Assembly (NCBI RefSeq): GCF_900129425.1
Contig: NZ_LT670817.1
Span: 4,216,001 to 4,280,000 of the forward strand
DNA: 64,000 nucleotides
Direction: 5' to 3'
Source: Bradyrhizobium erythrophlei
GTDB lineage: Bacteria; Pseudomonadota; Alphaproteobacteria; Rhizobiales; Xanthobacteraceae
Part shown: piece by piece, positions 18,279 to 25,538 of the stretch
How the letters are laid out: every line of letters starts with the position of its first letter
Position numbering within the stretch: position 1 is the first letter of the stretch
The notes under the pieces: model-generated
Databases searched by the model: none
What the model was told of the DNA's origin: nothing
The model's input: the letters and a program-made list of their open reading frames with translations, nothing else
Position numbers and translations under genes: made by a program

Positions 18279-18965
18279 TTCCCAGGCCCCAATCCTGTAA
18301 CGTTTGCCCGTCGGGGGAACGATGCTGAACTCGTCTCGATCGACGGCGAAGCTGTCGGTGATGCGCCCCGATCATCCTGATGGCCGTAATGCGAGCGTCG
18401 GGTACGCAAGGTTCCGGGTGATCTAAACTCTACGCCATCCACTGCCGAACATGTGGGGGCCGTGTTGCGGCTTGATGTCAGTGCGGAAAAACTTCGTTAC
18501 GATCGTAACGCGTCTAGGACTTAAGAACGGCGGAAAGCTGATACCATGGCGTCGAAGGCAACCGCGGGTGCTAGGGCGTCAATGCCTTTTCGCTCGGTCT
18601 CGAAGTGCCGCAATTGCTGCTCGCCCAGGCCAACGAGGTGATCGAATGACGGCATGGTTTGCTGCGGTGCATGAGTCCGTTGTTGGCACTCACCGGACAT
18701 GGCGCGATGTCCGACTTGAGTCCGTAATGCGCTTCAAAGCAGACATCGGCGAGAGCAGCACCGGCCTGTACGGCTTGCCGCTCACCTCATTCCCGAAAGT
18801 TCGGGTTTCTCGGCCTGTTCCTATGGGCCTGTTGGTACTGGCCTGTTTCGACCATCAGTGGCCTAATTGAATTTCGCAGTGGCCTAATTGAATTTATGTC
18901 GGCTATCGGACGGAATTTATTTTTCGCGCCCGCTATCGTCGGGCATCCATCAGGGGACTTTTGGA
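18279..18965. other. long intergenic stretch with repeats, no convincing gene
   Basis: A 139-codon frame at 18451-18870 has no protein-like features and overlaps a copy of the dispersed degenerate repeat (18590-18720). Near the right end there is an exact 19-base tandem duplication (18856-18874 and 18877-18895). Nothing else can be supported. Confidence 0.5.
18856..18895. repeat. tandem direct repeat, 19-base unit
   Basis: cagtggcctaattgaattt occurs exactly twice with a 21-base period (18856-18874, 18877-18895), just upstream of the small conserved gene at 18966. Confidence 0.9.
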
Positions 18966-19145
18966 GTGGCAGAGTACAGAGCCTACCCCGTCGGGCGCGA
19001 CGGGAATTTTATTGGGTTTGACTCGCTAGACTGCGCTGATGACGCCGAGGCGATAGAGAAGACCAAGCGCCTCGTCGATGGGCACGACGTTGAGCTTTGG
19101 AGCGGGCCGCGTCTCGTGATCCTGCTGAGTCACAAGCCGGAGTAA
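18966..19145 (+). CDS. conserved small protein, unknown function
   Basis: 59 residues from the GTG at 18966, beginning MAEYRAYPVGRDGNFIGFDS and continuing CADDAEAIEKTKRLVDGHDV then ELWSGPRLVILLS. I recognise this as a very common short protein of Bradyrhizobium and relatives, in many paralogous copies, with no assigned function. The longer frame from 18888 reads through the tandem repeat and is rejected. The stop codon overlaps a hairpin at 19145-19166. Confidence 0.75.
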   Translation: MAEYRAYPVGRDGNFIGFDSLDCADDAEAIEKTKRLVDGHDVELWSGPRLVILLSHKPE

Positions 19146-19166
19146 GGCCGCCTCAGTTGGCGGTCT
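19145..19166 (+). terminator. hairpin after the small conserved gene
   Basis: Arms aggccgcc (19145-19152) and ggcggtct (19159-19166) form a GC-rich stem with one G-U pair and a six-base loop. No U-run follows, so it may be a weak terminator or mRNA-end stabiliser. A near-perfect relative lies at 23453-23476. Confidence 0.45.
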
Positions 19167-19189
19167 CTGTTAGGCTCGGAGGGGCTGCG

Positions 19190-19522
19190 ATGTTCGACGT
19201 GTATTTGAACTGGAAGGGTGATCTGCTAGTGGTCCCGAGGGGCTTGCCGATCCCTAACAGTGAGACAGGAAGGTGGCGCAAGAAGAAGACGAAGGTTGCT
19301 GCCGTCAGCGACGAAATTAGGTTGGCCATTCAGAGACACGGATACTATAGGCGCAAGCTCGGTGAACCAGTATCCACCTACAACCGGATGGCAGCACGAA
19401 GCAAAACTGATCCCAGGACCGCATCTGCTCTATTGCTTCTTTTACGATGCGCCAAACACGGTCGTCGAGCCAATCCATCCCAAGGCGATGCCGGTGATCC
19501 TGACGACCGACGAGGAGCGTGA
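19190..19522 (+). CDS. conserved small protein with altered C-terminus
   Basis: From the ATG at 19190 the first 58 residues (MFDVYLNWKGDLLVVPRGLP ... AAVSDEIRLAIQRHGYYRRK) match a short protein family widespread in Bradyrhizobium that normally ends soon after the YYRRKL motif. Here the frame continues for about 50 residues through what is, in another frame, a decayed SRAP gene. The native stop was probably lost when the two sequences were joined. Function unknown. Confidence 0.6.
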   Translation: MFDVYLNWKGDLLVVPRGLPIPNSETGRWRKKKTKVAAVSDEIRLAIQRHGYYRRKLGEPVSTYNRMAARSKTDPRTASALLLLLRCAKHGRRANPSQGDAGDPDDRRGA

Positions 19523-19570
19523 TGTATGGATGCGCGCGCCATGGGATGAGGCGAATGCAGATCGGTGCTC
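19425..19570 (+). pseudogene. SRAP-domain C-terminal fragment
   Basis: In the third frame the sequence reads FFYDAPNTVVEPIHPKAMPV then ILTTDEERDVWMRAPWDEA, which matches the conserved C-terminal part of SRAP proteins (compare HPKAMPVILTTPDEVETWM in the intact gene at 8619-9341). The N-terminal two thirds, including the catalytic cysteine, are absent. A dead fragment overlapping the 3' end of the 19190 gene. Confidence 0.7.
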
Positions 19571-19676
19571 ATGCGCTGTTGCCGGTTGTCTGCGACACGC
19601 TGTTTCTTGGTAGGCTGTTGTATTTGGGTGACTCCATGCCTGCTTCGCAGCGATATGCTCAGCCCTTATGCGCCCC

Positions 19677-19808
19677 TTACCACCGCAGTTCGCACGGCTC
19701 AGGATAGATTTTGCGATCCGGCTGCACTGGCTGCGTGACCGTTGGAAATCCGGTACCATCGCATGCCGGACATTTAATCTCAGTCAGATGCGTGGATGGC
19801 TTTTTCAT
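19677..19808 (-). pseudogene. zinc-knuckle small protein, frameshifted
   Basis: From the ATG at 19808 the minus strand encodes MKKPSTHLTEIKCPACDGTG followed by FPTVTQPVQPDRKIYPEPCE and then stops early at 19677. In the next frame the expected second knuckle appears (NCGGKGRI), so a single-base change split the usual CPACDGTG ... CxxCGGKGRI protein. It belongs to the same family as 193-354. Here the first knuckle is intact and the second is lost; in the other copy the first is damaged. Confidence 0.65.
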
Positions 19809-20080
19809 CCTTGATCTCTCGGACCGCCTCACGCGGCGATATCAAGTCCGATTTCAACCGCTCGCCGTTCGTCATCTTGAAGGATCGGCGCGGAGACTAC
19901 GGCAGTGATTTCGACGATCCTTCCGAGCGCTTTTTCAGGACTAATCTCCGGTCGAAGACCATTCGCCCGGGTGAGCTGTTCACCACCTGGTCGGCTGACT
20001 CGGAGCAACCCAACCGCACCTACGAAACGTCTTTCCGGATCAAGAAGGCGACCCCGCTTGCGGGCCTGCTTGCCGCATGA
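19796..20080 (+). CDS. hypothetical protein
   Basis: 94 residues. After a poor N-terminus (AFSSLISRTAS) the sequence becomes protein-like: DFNRSPFVILKDRRGDYGSD, SERFFRTNLRSKTIRPGELF and YETSFRIKKATPL. The pattern suggests a small beta-rich domain. The end overlaps the start of the pentapeptide-repeat gene by four bases (ATGA). It may be a real small gene or a truncated one; I do not recognise a family. Confidence 0.4.
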   Translation: MAFSSLISRTASRGDIKSDFNRSPFVILKDRRGDYGSDFDDPSERFFRTNLRSKTIRPGELFTTWSADSEQPNRTYETSFRIKKATPLAGLLAA

Positions 20081-20870
20081 TCGGCCGACGCGGGCTGCTC
20101 GCAGCTGCGGTCGGAACCTTGGCCGCGCTGTCCGGTCCTGGCGTTGGCGTCGGTCGACGGCGGGTGACGCAGGACGAGCTTAACGATGCCATCGCTCTGC
20201 ACCGCCTATGGCTGGAGGAGAGGATCCGCGGACACAGAGCCGATTTTGCTTCCTGCAATCTGTCCGGGCTCGATTTCGGCTTCGGCGTCCGCGATCAGGT
20301 GGTGCTGCGCAATGCCGAGTTCACGGATGCTGACCTCAACGGCACCGGGGGCAACGACGTGAACTTTCACCACGCTTCGCTGCAATATGCCGACTTGGCC
20401 GGATCCCATCTGAAGGCTCCGGTCTTCAGCAACGCTGTCCTGAACGGCGTTGACTGCAGAAACGCCGTTTGGGGTTGGCCTTCGCGCGGAGCGGCGATTG
20501 CCGCCGGAGAGGACCAGCCCCGTCTTTGTATGCCGTTTTCATGAATACGTCGCTTTCCGAGGCCGTATTCGACGACGCGCGCGTACGAGGCTTCTTTTAC
20601 GACTGTTCATTGACGGCCGCATCGCTGGTTGGGACCGACTTGTCGCACTCGCAGTTCGTCGGTCCGCGCGGCGCAAACCGCTTCGGTAGGGCGAGGCTGA
20701 TCGAGACACGCTTCCGCTACACGAAAATTTCGACGGCCGTATTCAAGCGGGCCGTTATGGAGAAGGCCGATTTTCTCGGCGCCGTATTAGCTCCGGAGAT
20801 CGCACCGCATCTAACGGACCGAAAAATCCTTCCATCCTGCGTACCAGGGCAAGCGCCTGTTGACGATTGA
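20077..20870 (+). pseudogene. pentapeptide-repeat protein, frameshifted
   Basis: The first frame (20077-20544) starts with a twin-arginine-like leader (RRGLLAAAVGTLAAL) and enters pentapeptide repeats: ADFASCNLSGLDFGF, AEFTDADLNGTG, ADLAGSHLKAPVFSNAVLNG. The frame is then lost, and the repeats resume in another frame up to 20870: FMNTSLSEAVFDDARVRGFF, ASLVGTDLSHSQF, AVFKRAVMEKADFLGAVL. One small indel between about 20470 and 20530 therefore splits one right-handed beta-helix protein. Pentapeptide-repeat proteins often act as protein scaffolds or DNA mimics; the role here is unknown. Confidence 0.65.
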
Positions 20871-21068
20871 AAGGATATACTCCCAAGTTGACTCTGTGTG
20901 GAGGATCGAGCAGGGCGGTTTCGCCCTGATCCGGATCACCGCCTAAGCGAACCCCTTTGGTGCGACATTGGGCTGTCGCTTTGACGGAATAACCCTTTGG
21001 GATGCCCAACTCCCGCCATCCAAGACGAATTGAATCTTGGCAGCGCACAATGCGCTGGAGGGCGGGAT

Positions 21069-21272
21069 ATGAACGACACCGTCGGTGAGTTCGAACGCTT
21101 GTTAGGTCATGCAGCCCTTAAGCTTTGGCCTGATCTGCCCCGAGATGTGCAGGAACTACTGTTCGAGACAGCGGTTCCCATCGATCCTACAATTCGAAAC
21201 AGGTTAGCGGTATTCCTTCACGACCGTCATCCACGAACTGCGCATCCGCCTAAGCCAACACAGTTGGCGTAA
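21069..21272 (+). CDS. conserved small protein, unknown function
   Basis: 67 residues from the ATG at 21069, preceded by GGAGGG. The sequence FERLLGHAALKLWPDLPRDV, QELLFETAVP and AVFLHDRHPRTAHPPKP is one I recognise as a frequent short protein in Bradyrhizobium. No membrane segment or metal motif apart from scattered histidines near the C-terminus. Convergent with the next gene. Function unknown. Confidence 0.75.
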   Translation: MNDTVGEFERLLGHAALKLWPDLPRDVQELLFETAVPIDPTIRNRLAVFLHDRHPRTAHPPKPTQLA

Positions 21273-21282
21273 CGGAACGCGC

Positions 21283-21603
21283 TTACGGCTTCGGCGCAAT
21301 CCATTGGGTGGCGCGGGCTTTTGCCATGGTCGTCGTAAAATACTCTTCCCGCTCCCGCTCAAATCGTTCTTGATGCGCCTTGAAATTCGCAACTCGCCTC
21401 TGAATGACCGTGCGTTCCATTTCAATCTTGTCTTTAGGCTCAAGATCTTTGGCTATCACAGGCTTTTGCACAGGTGTTGCAGGTTCTTTCGGTTCGACCG
21501 CCTGCTGTACTGAGGGTATCCTAGATGTATTGACGGCGACTCCTTGAACAAATGCCAATGTCTCTTCGATTAACAGGTCGCGCTGCTTCGTCCACTCATT
21601 CAT
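21283..21603 (-). CDS. conserved protein with C-terminal charged helix, unknown function
   Basis: 106 residues from the ATG at 21603. The N-terminus (NEWTKQRDLLIEETLAFVQG) and the C-terminal charged segment (RRVANFKAHQERFEREREEY) flank a proline-rich linker, giving an amphipathic coiled-coil-like protein. I recognise similar sequences from Bradyrhizobium, always uncharacterised. An upstream ATG at 21654 would add 17 less typical residues. Confidence 0.65.
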   Translation of the reverse strand: MNEWTKQRDLLIEETLAFVQGVAVNTSRIPSVQQAVEPKEPATPVQKPVIAKDLEPKDKIEMERTVIQRRVANFKAHQERFEREREEYFTTTMAKARATQWIAPKP

Positions 21604-21712
21604 CACAAAGCCCATCCGACTGACGACGACCATAGGTGATAGCAGCCGCCACACGGCAGAGTCGATAGTTTGGTCTCACTGTTCTCCGGGAATAGGTCGC
21701 ACTGGGCTGAAA

Positions 21713-22237
21713 TTAGATCAGGGCTTGGAGATCCGGCGCGGTGCCTCCCCGCTGAAAAACCAGCAAGTCGAGTGATGGTGGTTCGCCCCCGGTCAATATC
21801 GATAGGCAGGCGTGTGCCTGACCGCGATGATGGGTCTGGTGATTGAACAAATGCAGCAAAATATCTGAAAGGACCTGTGACTGCGGCATCCCGGATGTCG
21901 TCTTGTAGCTGTGGAGATTGACCAGCGCCGCTTCGTCGTACTTCTCAACCACTGCAATTAGCCGGATATCTTCGGCGACCCGTGCCCGGGTTAGTCCGGC
22001 CCGGTCTTCGTATAAAATTGCATCAAGCCGGTTTGGATGGTCGCCTTCACCGGTCAGCCTTTTCAGCCAGAGGCGGTCGGTCAGCAGCAAATGGTTGAGT
22101 GTACCGTGCAGGCTACCGAAGAAGACGCCTATGTGGAGACGGTACGCCTGATCAGATAACGCAAGCGTGGCTGCATACAGGCGGGCGTTGGCCCAGCGAT
22201 TATAGCCGGCACGCTGCCGAAATTGATCTGGGGTCAT
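21713..22237 (-). CDS. DinB-superfamily (four-helix, metal-binding) protein
   Basis: A 174-residue protein of the DinB/YfiT-like putative metalloenzyme superfamily, unrelated to polymerase IV. The N-terminus YNRWANARLYAA, then FGSLHGTLNHLLLTDRLWLK (first metal histidine) and LLHLFNHQTHHRGQAHACLS (the two C-terminal histidines) match the family's three-histidine site. Members are linked to thiol-dependent detoxification or damage response, but the activity cannot be assigned. Confidence 0.85.
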   Translation of the reverse strand: MTPDQFRQRAGYNRWANARLYAATLALSDQAYRLHIGVFFGSLHGTLNHLLLTDRLWLKRLTGEGDHPNRLDAILYEDRAGLTRARVAEDIRLIAVVEKYDEAALVNLHSYKTTSGMPQSQVLSDILLHLFNHQTHHRGQAHACLSILTGGEPPSLDLLVFQRGGTAPDLQALI

Positions 22238-22267
22238 GTCGGGGTCCTTCCCAGCGCGGGTAGTCCT

Positions 22268-22552
22268 TTATGTTTCCAAGCCGTGCACATCGGCCCCGCC
22301 ATGTGCTCTCTTAAATTTCTCGCGCACCAAGGGGCGAAGATTCGGCAAGAAGCGCCATCTGGCCGTTGTAAGATGAATCGAAACGTCTGGCGGCGGATAG
22401 AGGCTGTTCAGCAACATCTTCATATCCGCAATGTTGCGCGTCGGTTGTCGCGTAGTGGGCAGTTGTTCCAGCGCCACTAAAGCTGTGGCCAGTGCCTCTG
22501 CGATGATGAATTGATCGCGGCCTGTGATTGATCCCAATGTGCCATTTCTCAT
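22268..22552 (-). CDS. conserved small protein, unknown function
   Basis: 94 residues. The N-terminal block GTLGSITGRDQFIIAEALAT, then ADMKMLLNSLYPPPDVSIHL, is familiar from short Bradyrhizobium proteins present in several copies per genome. The C-terminus (HGGADVHGLET) may differ from the family norm. No catalytic motif visible. On the same strand as the DinB-superfamily gene but separated by 30 bases. Confidence 0.65.
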   Translation of the reverse strand: MRNGTLGSITGRDQFIIAEALATALVALEQLPTTRQPTRNIADMKMLLNSLYPPPDVSIHLTTARWRFLPNLRPLVREKFKRAHGGADVHGLET

Positions 22553-22741
22553 TGCGGCCTCCTTACACGGTCTTAGAACGAGGGTGCGGCGCTACGTGAC
22601 CGGCGGGCGTCGTTAAGGTCTACCGAAACAAGTTGCCCTTTTTTGGAAGGTCTTTTCCCTTGTGAAAGTCGTCCTCAGTTACGGGCTGAATCGGTCGAAA
22701 ACAGCCGCCAAACCGCGGCTTAAGCGCCGCGATGTGTTAAG

Positions 22742-22978
22742 CTACTCTAGTGGAATAGGACGGACGCCCTCAATGTTACGAAATCTCTCCGGTCTGATCG
22801 CGATTGCGGCTTCAAGTCGTTCGGCGATGAAATCGAGAATGTCTTGAACGCATTGGCTCCCGCCCTTTGTCAGGTAACGTCCGCCATGCTTGGCTATCAT
22901 CGGCCCAACGTTGGTCCTGTATTCCTCAAATTTGCAGCGTCGGTGATGATGTGCTCGACAATTCAAGTAAGTCGCCAT
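22742..22978 (-). pseudogene. DUF1330-like fragment
   Basis: The 78-residue frame has a short stretch, FEEYRTNVGPMIAKHGGRYL then TKGG, that matches the conserved core of DUF1330 proteins (YxxYRxxVGPTIAxHGGRYLVRGG). The rest of that domain (the LEGDW...VVIEFP part) is not found; the C-terminus reads ERLEAAIAIRPERFRNIEG instead. It is probably a truncated, recombined remnant. Confidence 0.5.
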
Positions 22979-23056
22979 TCACTGCTCCTATGTAAAGCAT
23001 TATGAGTGGGGACGCACGATCAATCTAGGATGTGGACGCGAGATTGCGGTGGTTTA

Positions 23057-23347
23057 TCACGTCATCACCCTCGGTCTGGTCAAAAGTTTTATCATCGTGA
23101 TTTCTTGGTGATCGACCGGATAGTCTGGAATCCTTCCGATTACTGCAAAGCCAAGCTTGATGTAAAACTGCGGGGCTTGAAAGTCATGCGTTCGAAGTAC
23201 GATCTGGTCGCATCCTCGGTTGATTGCTTCAGCCTCGACTGCTTCCACCGATCGGGTCCCGTATCCCTGCTTTTCGCAATTCTGCTGGGACAAATAGATG
23301 GCTGATGAAACAGGTTTTGGCCCATGTCCAACCGGATATGCCGCCAA
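23057..23347 (-). pseudogene. GNAT acetyltransferase, C-terminal fragment
   Basis: Residues 28-90 (KQGYGTRSVEAVEAEAINRG then CDQIVLRTHDFQAPQFYIKL and GFAVIGRIPDYPVDHQEITM) are the C-terminal half of a GNAT N-acetyltransferase: the acetyl-CoA loop QGYGTR, the helix after it and the FYxKLGF strand. The N-terminal strands of the fold are missing, replaced by unrelated sequence, so the gene is 5'-truncated and presumably inactive. Confidence 0.65.
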
Positions 23348-23452
23348 TCACACGCAGACGCGCTCGCGGCTTATTGGTATCGCGACCCGCCGAGTTCAAG
23401 ACCGGATTGACCGAGAGCTTAGAAAGCCGCGCGACCCAATCTAGGAATGTGC

Positions 23453-23476
23453 GAGGCCGCCTCAGTGGGCGGCCTC
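23453..23476. terminator. perfect 9-bp inverted repeat (hairpin)
   Basis: gaggccgcc (23453-23461) and ggcggcctc (23468-23476) are exact inverted copies around a six-base loop. There is no U-run on either strand. It lies about 95 bases beyond the stop of the minus-strand gene at 23571 and resembles the hairpin at 19145. Confidence 0.5.
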
Positions 23477-23570
23477 TAGCCGTCCTTTACCGGCGCACTC
23501 GGTCGCGAGGACCCTTAGCGGACTTGGCTATTAGCGCGGGAGGTGGTGATGGCGGCTGCCTGACCGTGGC

Positions 23571-24095
23571 TTAAGGCTTTCGATCGGGTGCAACGAACGG
23601 ATTTGTTTCGGCACTCTCTCGACTATTTTTCTCGAAGCAAGCTTCTAGACGCTCAAAGGCTGCCGCACTTCCATCCAGCGGGACCTGTAGCGTCGCGCCT
23701 TCTCCGCGGACATCAAGAACGGTAGCTGTTCGAAGTTTTCCGTTGAACGGGCGGTCTGCAAGCGCGACCGTCACACCCCTCGTTTCGGCTAAGGCTTTGG
23801 CTTCCACGGATTGCGAACCTGCGACGAGGCGTACAGTGTAGGCTTTGCCGCGATCGAGCTTCCATTTTGGGGATTCGAGAAGTAGCAAAAGCCCATCTTG
23901 AGCTCGCATAAAGCTTATCCCGAATCCGGCAGCAGAACGATTCATGACACAAGCATCGAACTTGTCTGCCTTGTAACTTGTTGCAATCTCCCATGGGCCG
24001 ACAGTCGTTGTCTGCCTACTTTGGGATTGTGCGTTGGATGATAAAGTTGAACAGACAGAAATTATGAGCATTGAAAGTGGGAGTGGCGTTCGCAT
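23571..24095 (-). CDS. exported protein, unknown function
   Basis: 174 residues with a signal peptide (PLPLSMLIISVCSTLSSNAQ) and a beta-rich mature domain (GPWEIATSYKADKFDACVMN, KWKLDRGKAYTVRLVAGSQS, LQVPLDGSAAAFERLEACFE). Two cysteines, one in each half, could form a disulfide. Similar secreted proteins opening with a GPWEI-type strand exist in Bradyrhizobium; no function is known to me. Confidence 0.65.
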   Translation of the reverse strand: MRTPLPLSMLIISVCSTLSSNAQSQSRQTTTVGPWEIATSYKADKFDACVMNRSAAGFGISFMRAQDGLLLLLESPKWKLDRGKAYTVRLVAGSQSVEAKALAETRGVTVALADRPFNGKLRTATVLDVRGEGATLQVPLDGSAAAFERLEACFEKNSRESAETNPFVAPDRKP

Positions 24096-24361
24096 CGCTT
24101 ACCCTTCATCTTGGCGCGTGCCGCAAAATCGTCCATGCTTGAACTCTCTCAGCGGACAATCGAAGGACGCTCTTGAAGGGAGGAACGCGGCGGCCCCTCC
24201 GGAGTTCCACTTTCAGTCTCCAAACTGCCATGAGGATTTCCGCTGAACTTCGCGGCGCACCTAACCGTGCTGCTGTGCTTCGCGCATTGCTGTCGCGCTG
24301 CTGGAACGGCGACAGCCAAGTCTTGTTATCTAGGAAACTTCCGCAAGAGGAGTGCTGTTCG
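24096..24361. other. intergenic stretch, nothing recognised
   Basis: About 265 bases with overlapping frames on both strands that do not look like protein. No RNA or repeat recognised. Confidence 0.4.
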
Positions 24362-24481
24362 ATGCGAGTCCACCTCGATAAGAAACCGTCTGGTGGAGTG
24401 ACGATCGCCTTTTTTGTGATCACCCTCTTAACTCCCGTCGCATTGGCGATCCTACTAAGCCGCCTGAACGCGTTTTTTTGA
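24362..24481 (+). CDS. possible small membrane protein
   Basis: 39 residues from the ATG at 24362, which has AGGAG about ten bases upstream. A short basic N-terminus is followed by one clear membrane span (VTIAFFVITLLTPVALAILL). The size and single span fit a small membrane peptide; there is no further support. Confidence 0.4.
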   Translation: MRVHLDKKPSGGVTIAFFVITLLTPVALAILLSRLNAFF

Positions 24482-24594
24482 AGCTGATGCCGTGGGGGGT
24501 CGAGGAGCGCCTGCCTTGGCACGCTGTTTGGAACGGCGGGGCGCTGGACGCAGATAATTAATGTGATAAATTCGCTCCGGGTATTGTTGGGGCG

Positions 24595-24795
24595 ATGAAA
24601 ATGAATTTCTCACAGACGAAGGATGAGCGCCTTTTGGCGTTCTACGAAAATATTCGACGGCAGGTCGATCTGGATACGCGAGCGGGCGGTCGCTACCGGT
24701 TTGCCGGTGAGGGCGTGAAACAATACGCCGAAAGACTACGCGAAGAAATCGACCGGCGGCAGTTGCGGTTCATTCCGATCGATTGGCCTCGATAA
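24595..24795 (+). CDS. conserved small protein, unknown function
   Basis: 66 residues: MKMNFSQTKDERLLAFYENI then RRQVDLDTRAGGRYRFAGEG and RLREEIDRRQLRFIPIDWP. I recognise this as a common short protein of Bradyrhizobium and neighbours; it is helical and highly charged. The next gene begins 17 bases later on the same strand, so the two are probably co-transcribed. Confidence 0.75.
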   Translation: MKMNFSQTKDERLLAFYENIRRQVDLDTRAGGRYRFAGEGVKQYAERLREEIDRRQLRFIPIDWPR

Positions 24796-24812
24796 TTGAC
24801 CGGGCGTGTCAC

Positions 24813-25025
24813 ATGGCGAAGTTCGATGAACGGACAATCGCGAATATGGACGTGGTGCTTGAGGAAGCCTGCCGCGATCTACCCAACGGCGGCGACCATA
24901 AAAGCAGGAAGTACGTTGCGAAAAAGCTGATGCAAAGTGTGAAAAAAGGAAACGTTACGCTAGAAGGATTGCGACCTGTGGCCCGCCGCGCGCTTTCTGA
25001 ATTGTCGAGCCGCAAGTCGGGTTAG
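24813..25025 (+). CDS. conserved small protein, unknown function
   Basis: 70 residues from the ATG at 24813: MAKFDERTIANMDVVLEEAC then RDLPNGGDHKSRKYVAKKLM and GLRPVARRALSELSSRKSG. Another familiar short Rhizobiales protein without an assigned role. The frame extends back to 24783, but that part overlaps the preceding gene and lacks a convincing start. Confidence 0.7.
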   Translation: MAKFDERTIANMDVVLEEACRDLPNGGDHKSRKYVAKKLMQSVKKGNVTLEGLRPVARRALSELSSRKSG

Positions 25026-25044
25026 TTCGACGCACGCGCGCAAC

Positions 25045-25311
25045 TCATTCACGATCCCGCGCCAGTTTCCGCTTTCCCCAATGATGATCTTTACGTGAGC
25101 TATCAAACACGGGCTCAACGCGACGGTTCAGCGCCCGCATCGCGCCGATCCGGGCGAACATCGTCGGACCGTCATGTACTGCAACCAGTAACAACGCCTG
25201 CATCGCCGCCTGCCATTCTTCAGCGTCGTGTTCGGCCTTGGACAGTTTGGTGATGTAGAGGGCCGCGTCGCGCAGGTGATCAGTCTTTTGCCGCCCGGCA
25301 ACATAATCGGA
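25045..25311 (-). pseudogene. conserved protein lacking a start codon (5'-truncated)
   Basis: The minus strand is open from just after a stop at 25312-25314 to a stop at 25045-25047 and encodes DHLRDAALYITKLSKAEHDA followed by EEWQAAMQALLLVAVHDGPT, MFARIGAMRALNRRVEPVF and HHWGKRKLARDRE. This matches a conserved Bradyrhizobium protein (ITKLPKAEHxAxEWQAAMEAL...GPTMFARIGxMRALNR). No ATG, GTG or TTG is available at the 5' end, so the copy appears to have lost its start. Confidence 0.6.
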
Positions 25312-25324
25312 TCAAAGAACCGAT

Positions 25325-25531
25325 TTACTCGTGACGGCTACTGTAAAATAGCAGCGCGATCAGCCCGCAACTGATCAATAGTGATAGCGCCGCACCAATA
25401 CCCATCGCAATATAGTCGTTCTCCGAAACCGCAATGTCTGAGGTCGTCATCCACATATCGTAACCAATCCAAATGGTGGCCGAAAGCATCCCCAGCAAAG
25501 CCGCCAAGATTATCCAATTTCCTGCTTTCAT
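25325..25531 (-). CDS. small two-span membrane protein
   Basis: 68 residues from the ATG at 25531 with two membrane helices (WIILAALLGMLSATIWIG and YIAMGIGAALSLLISCGLIA) around an acidic loop. The left terminus of the neighbouring IS begins eight bases upstream of this start (25539), so the native promoter has been displaced. A longer frame to 25603 runs into the IS and is rejected. Confidence 0.6.
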   Translation of the reverse strand: MKAGNWIILAALLGMLSATIWIGYDMWMTTSDIAVSENDYIAMGIGAALSLLISCGLIALLFYSSRHE

Positions 25532-25538
25532 AGTGAGG

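Noticed and set aside
18451..18870. 139-codon plus-strand frame
   Set aside because: It runs through the dispersed repeat, has no protein-like pattern and has no good start.
20755..21048. Minus-strand 97-codon frame with a partly protein-like stretch (LLDPPHRVNLGVYPFNRQQA)
   Set aside because: It overlaps the pentapeptide-repeat gene end, has no clear ribosome-binding site and matches no family I know. It could be a real short gene but cannot be supported.
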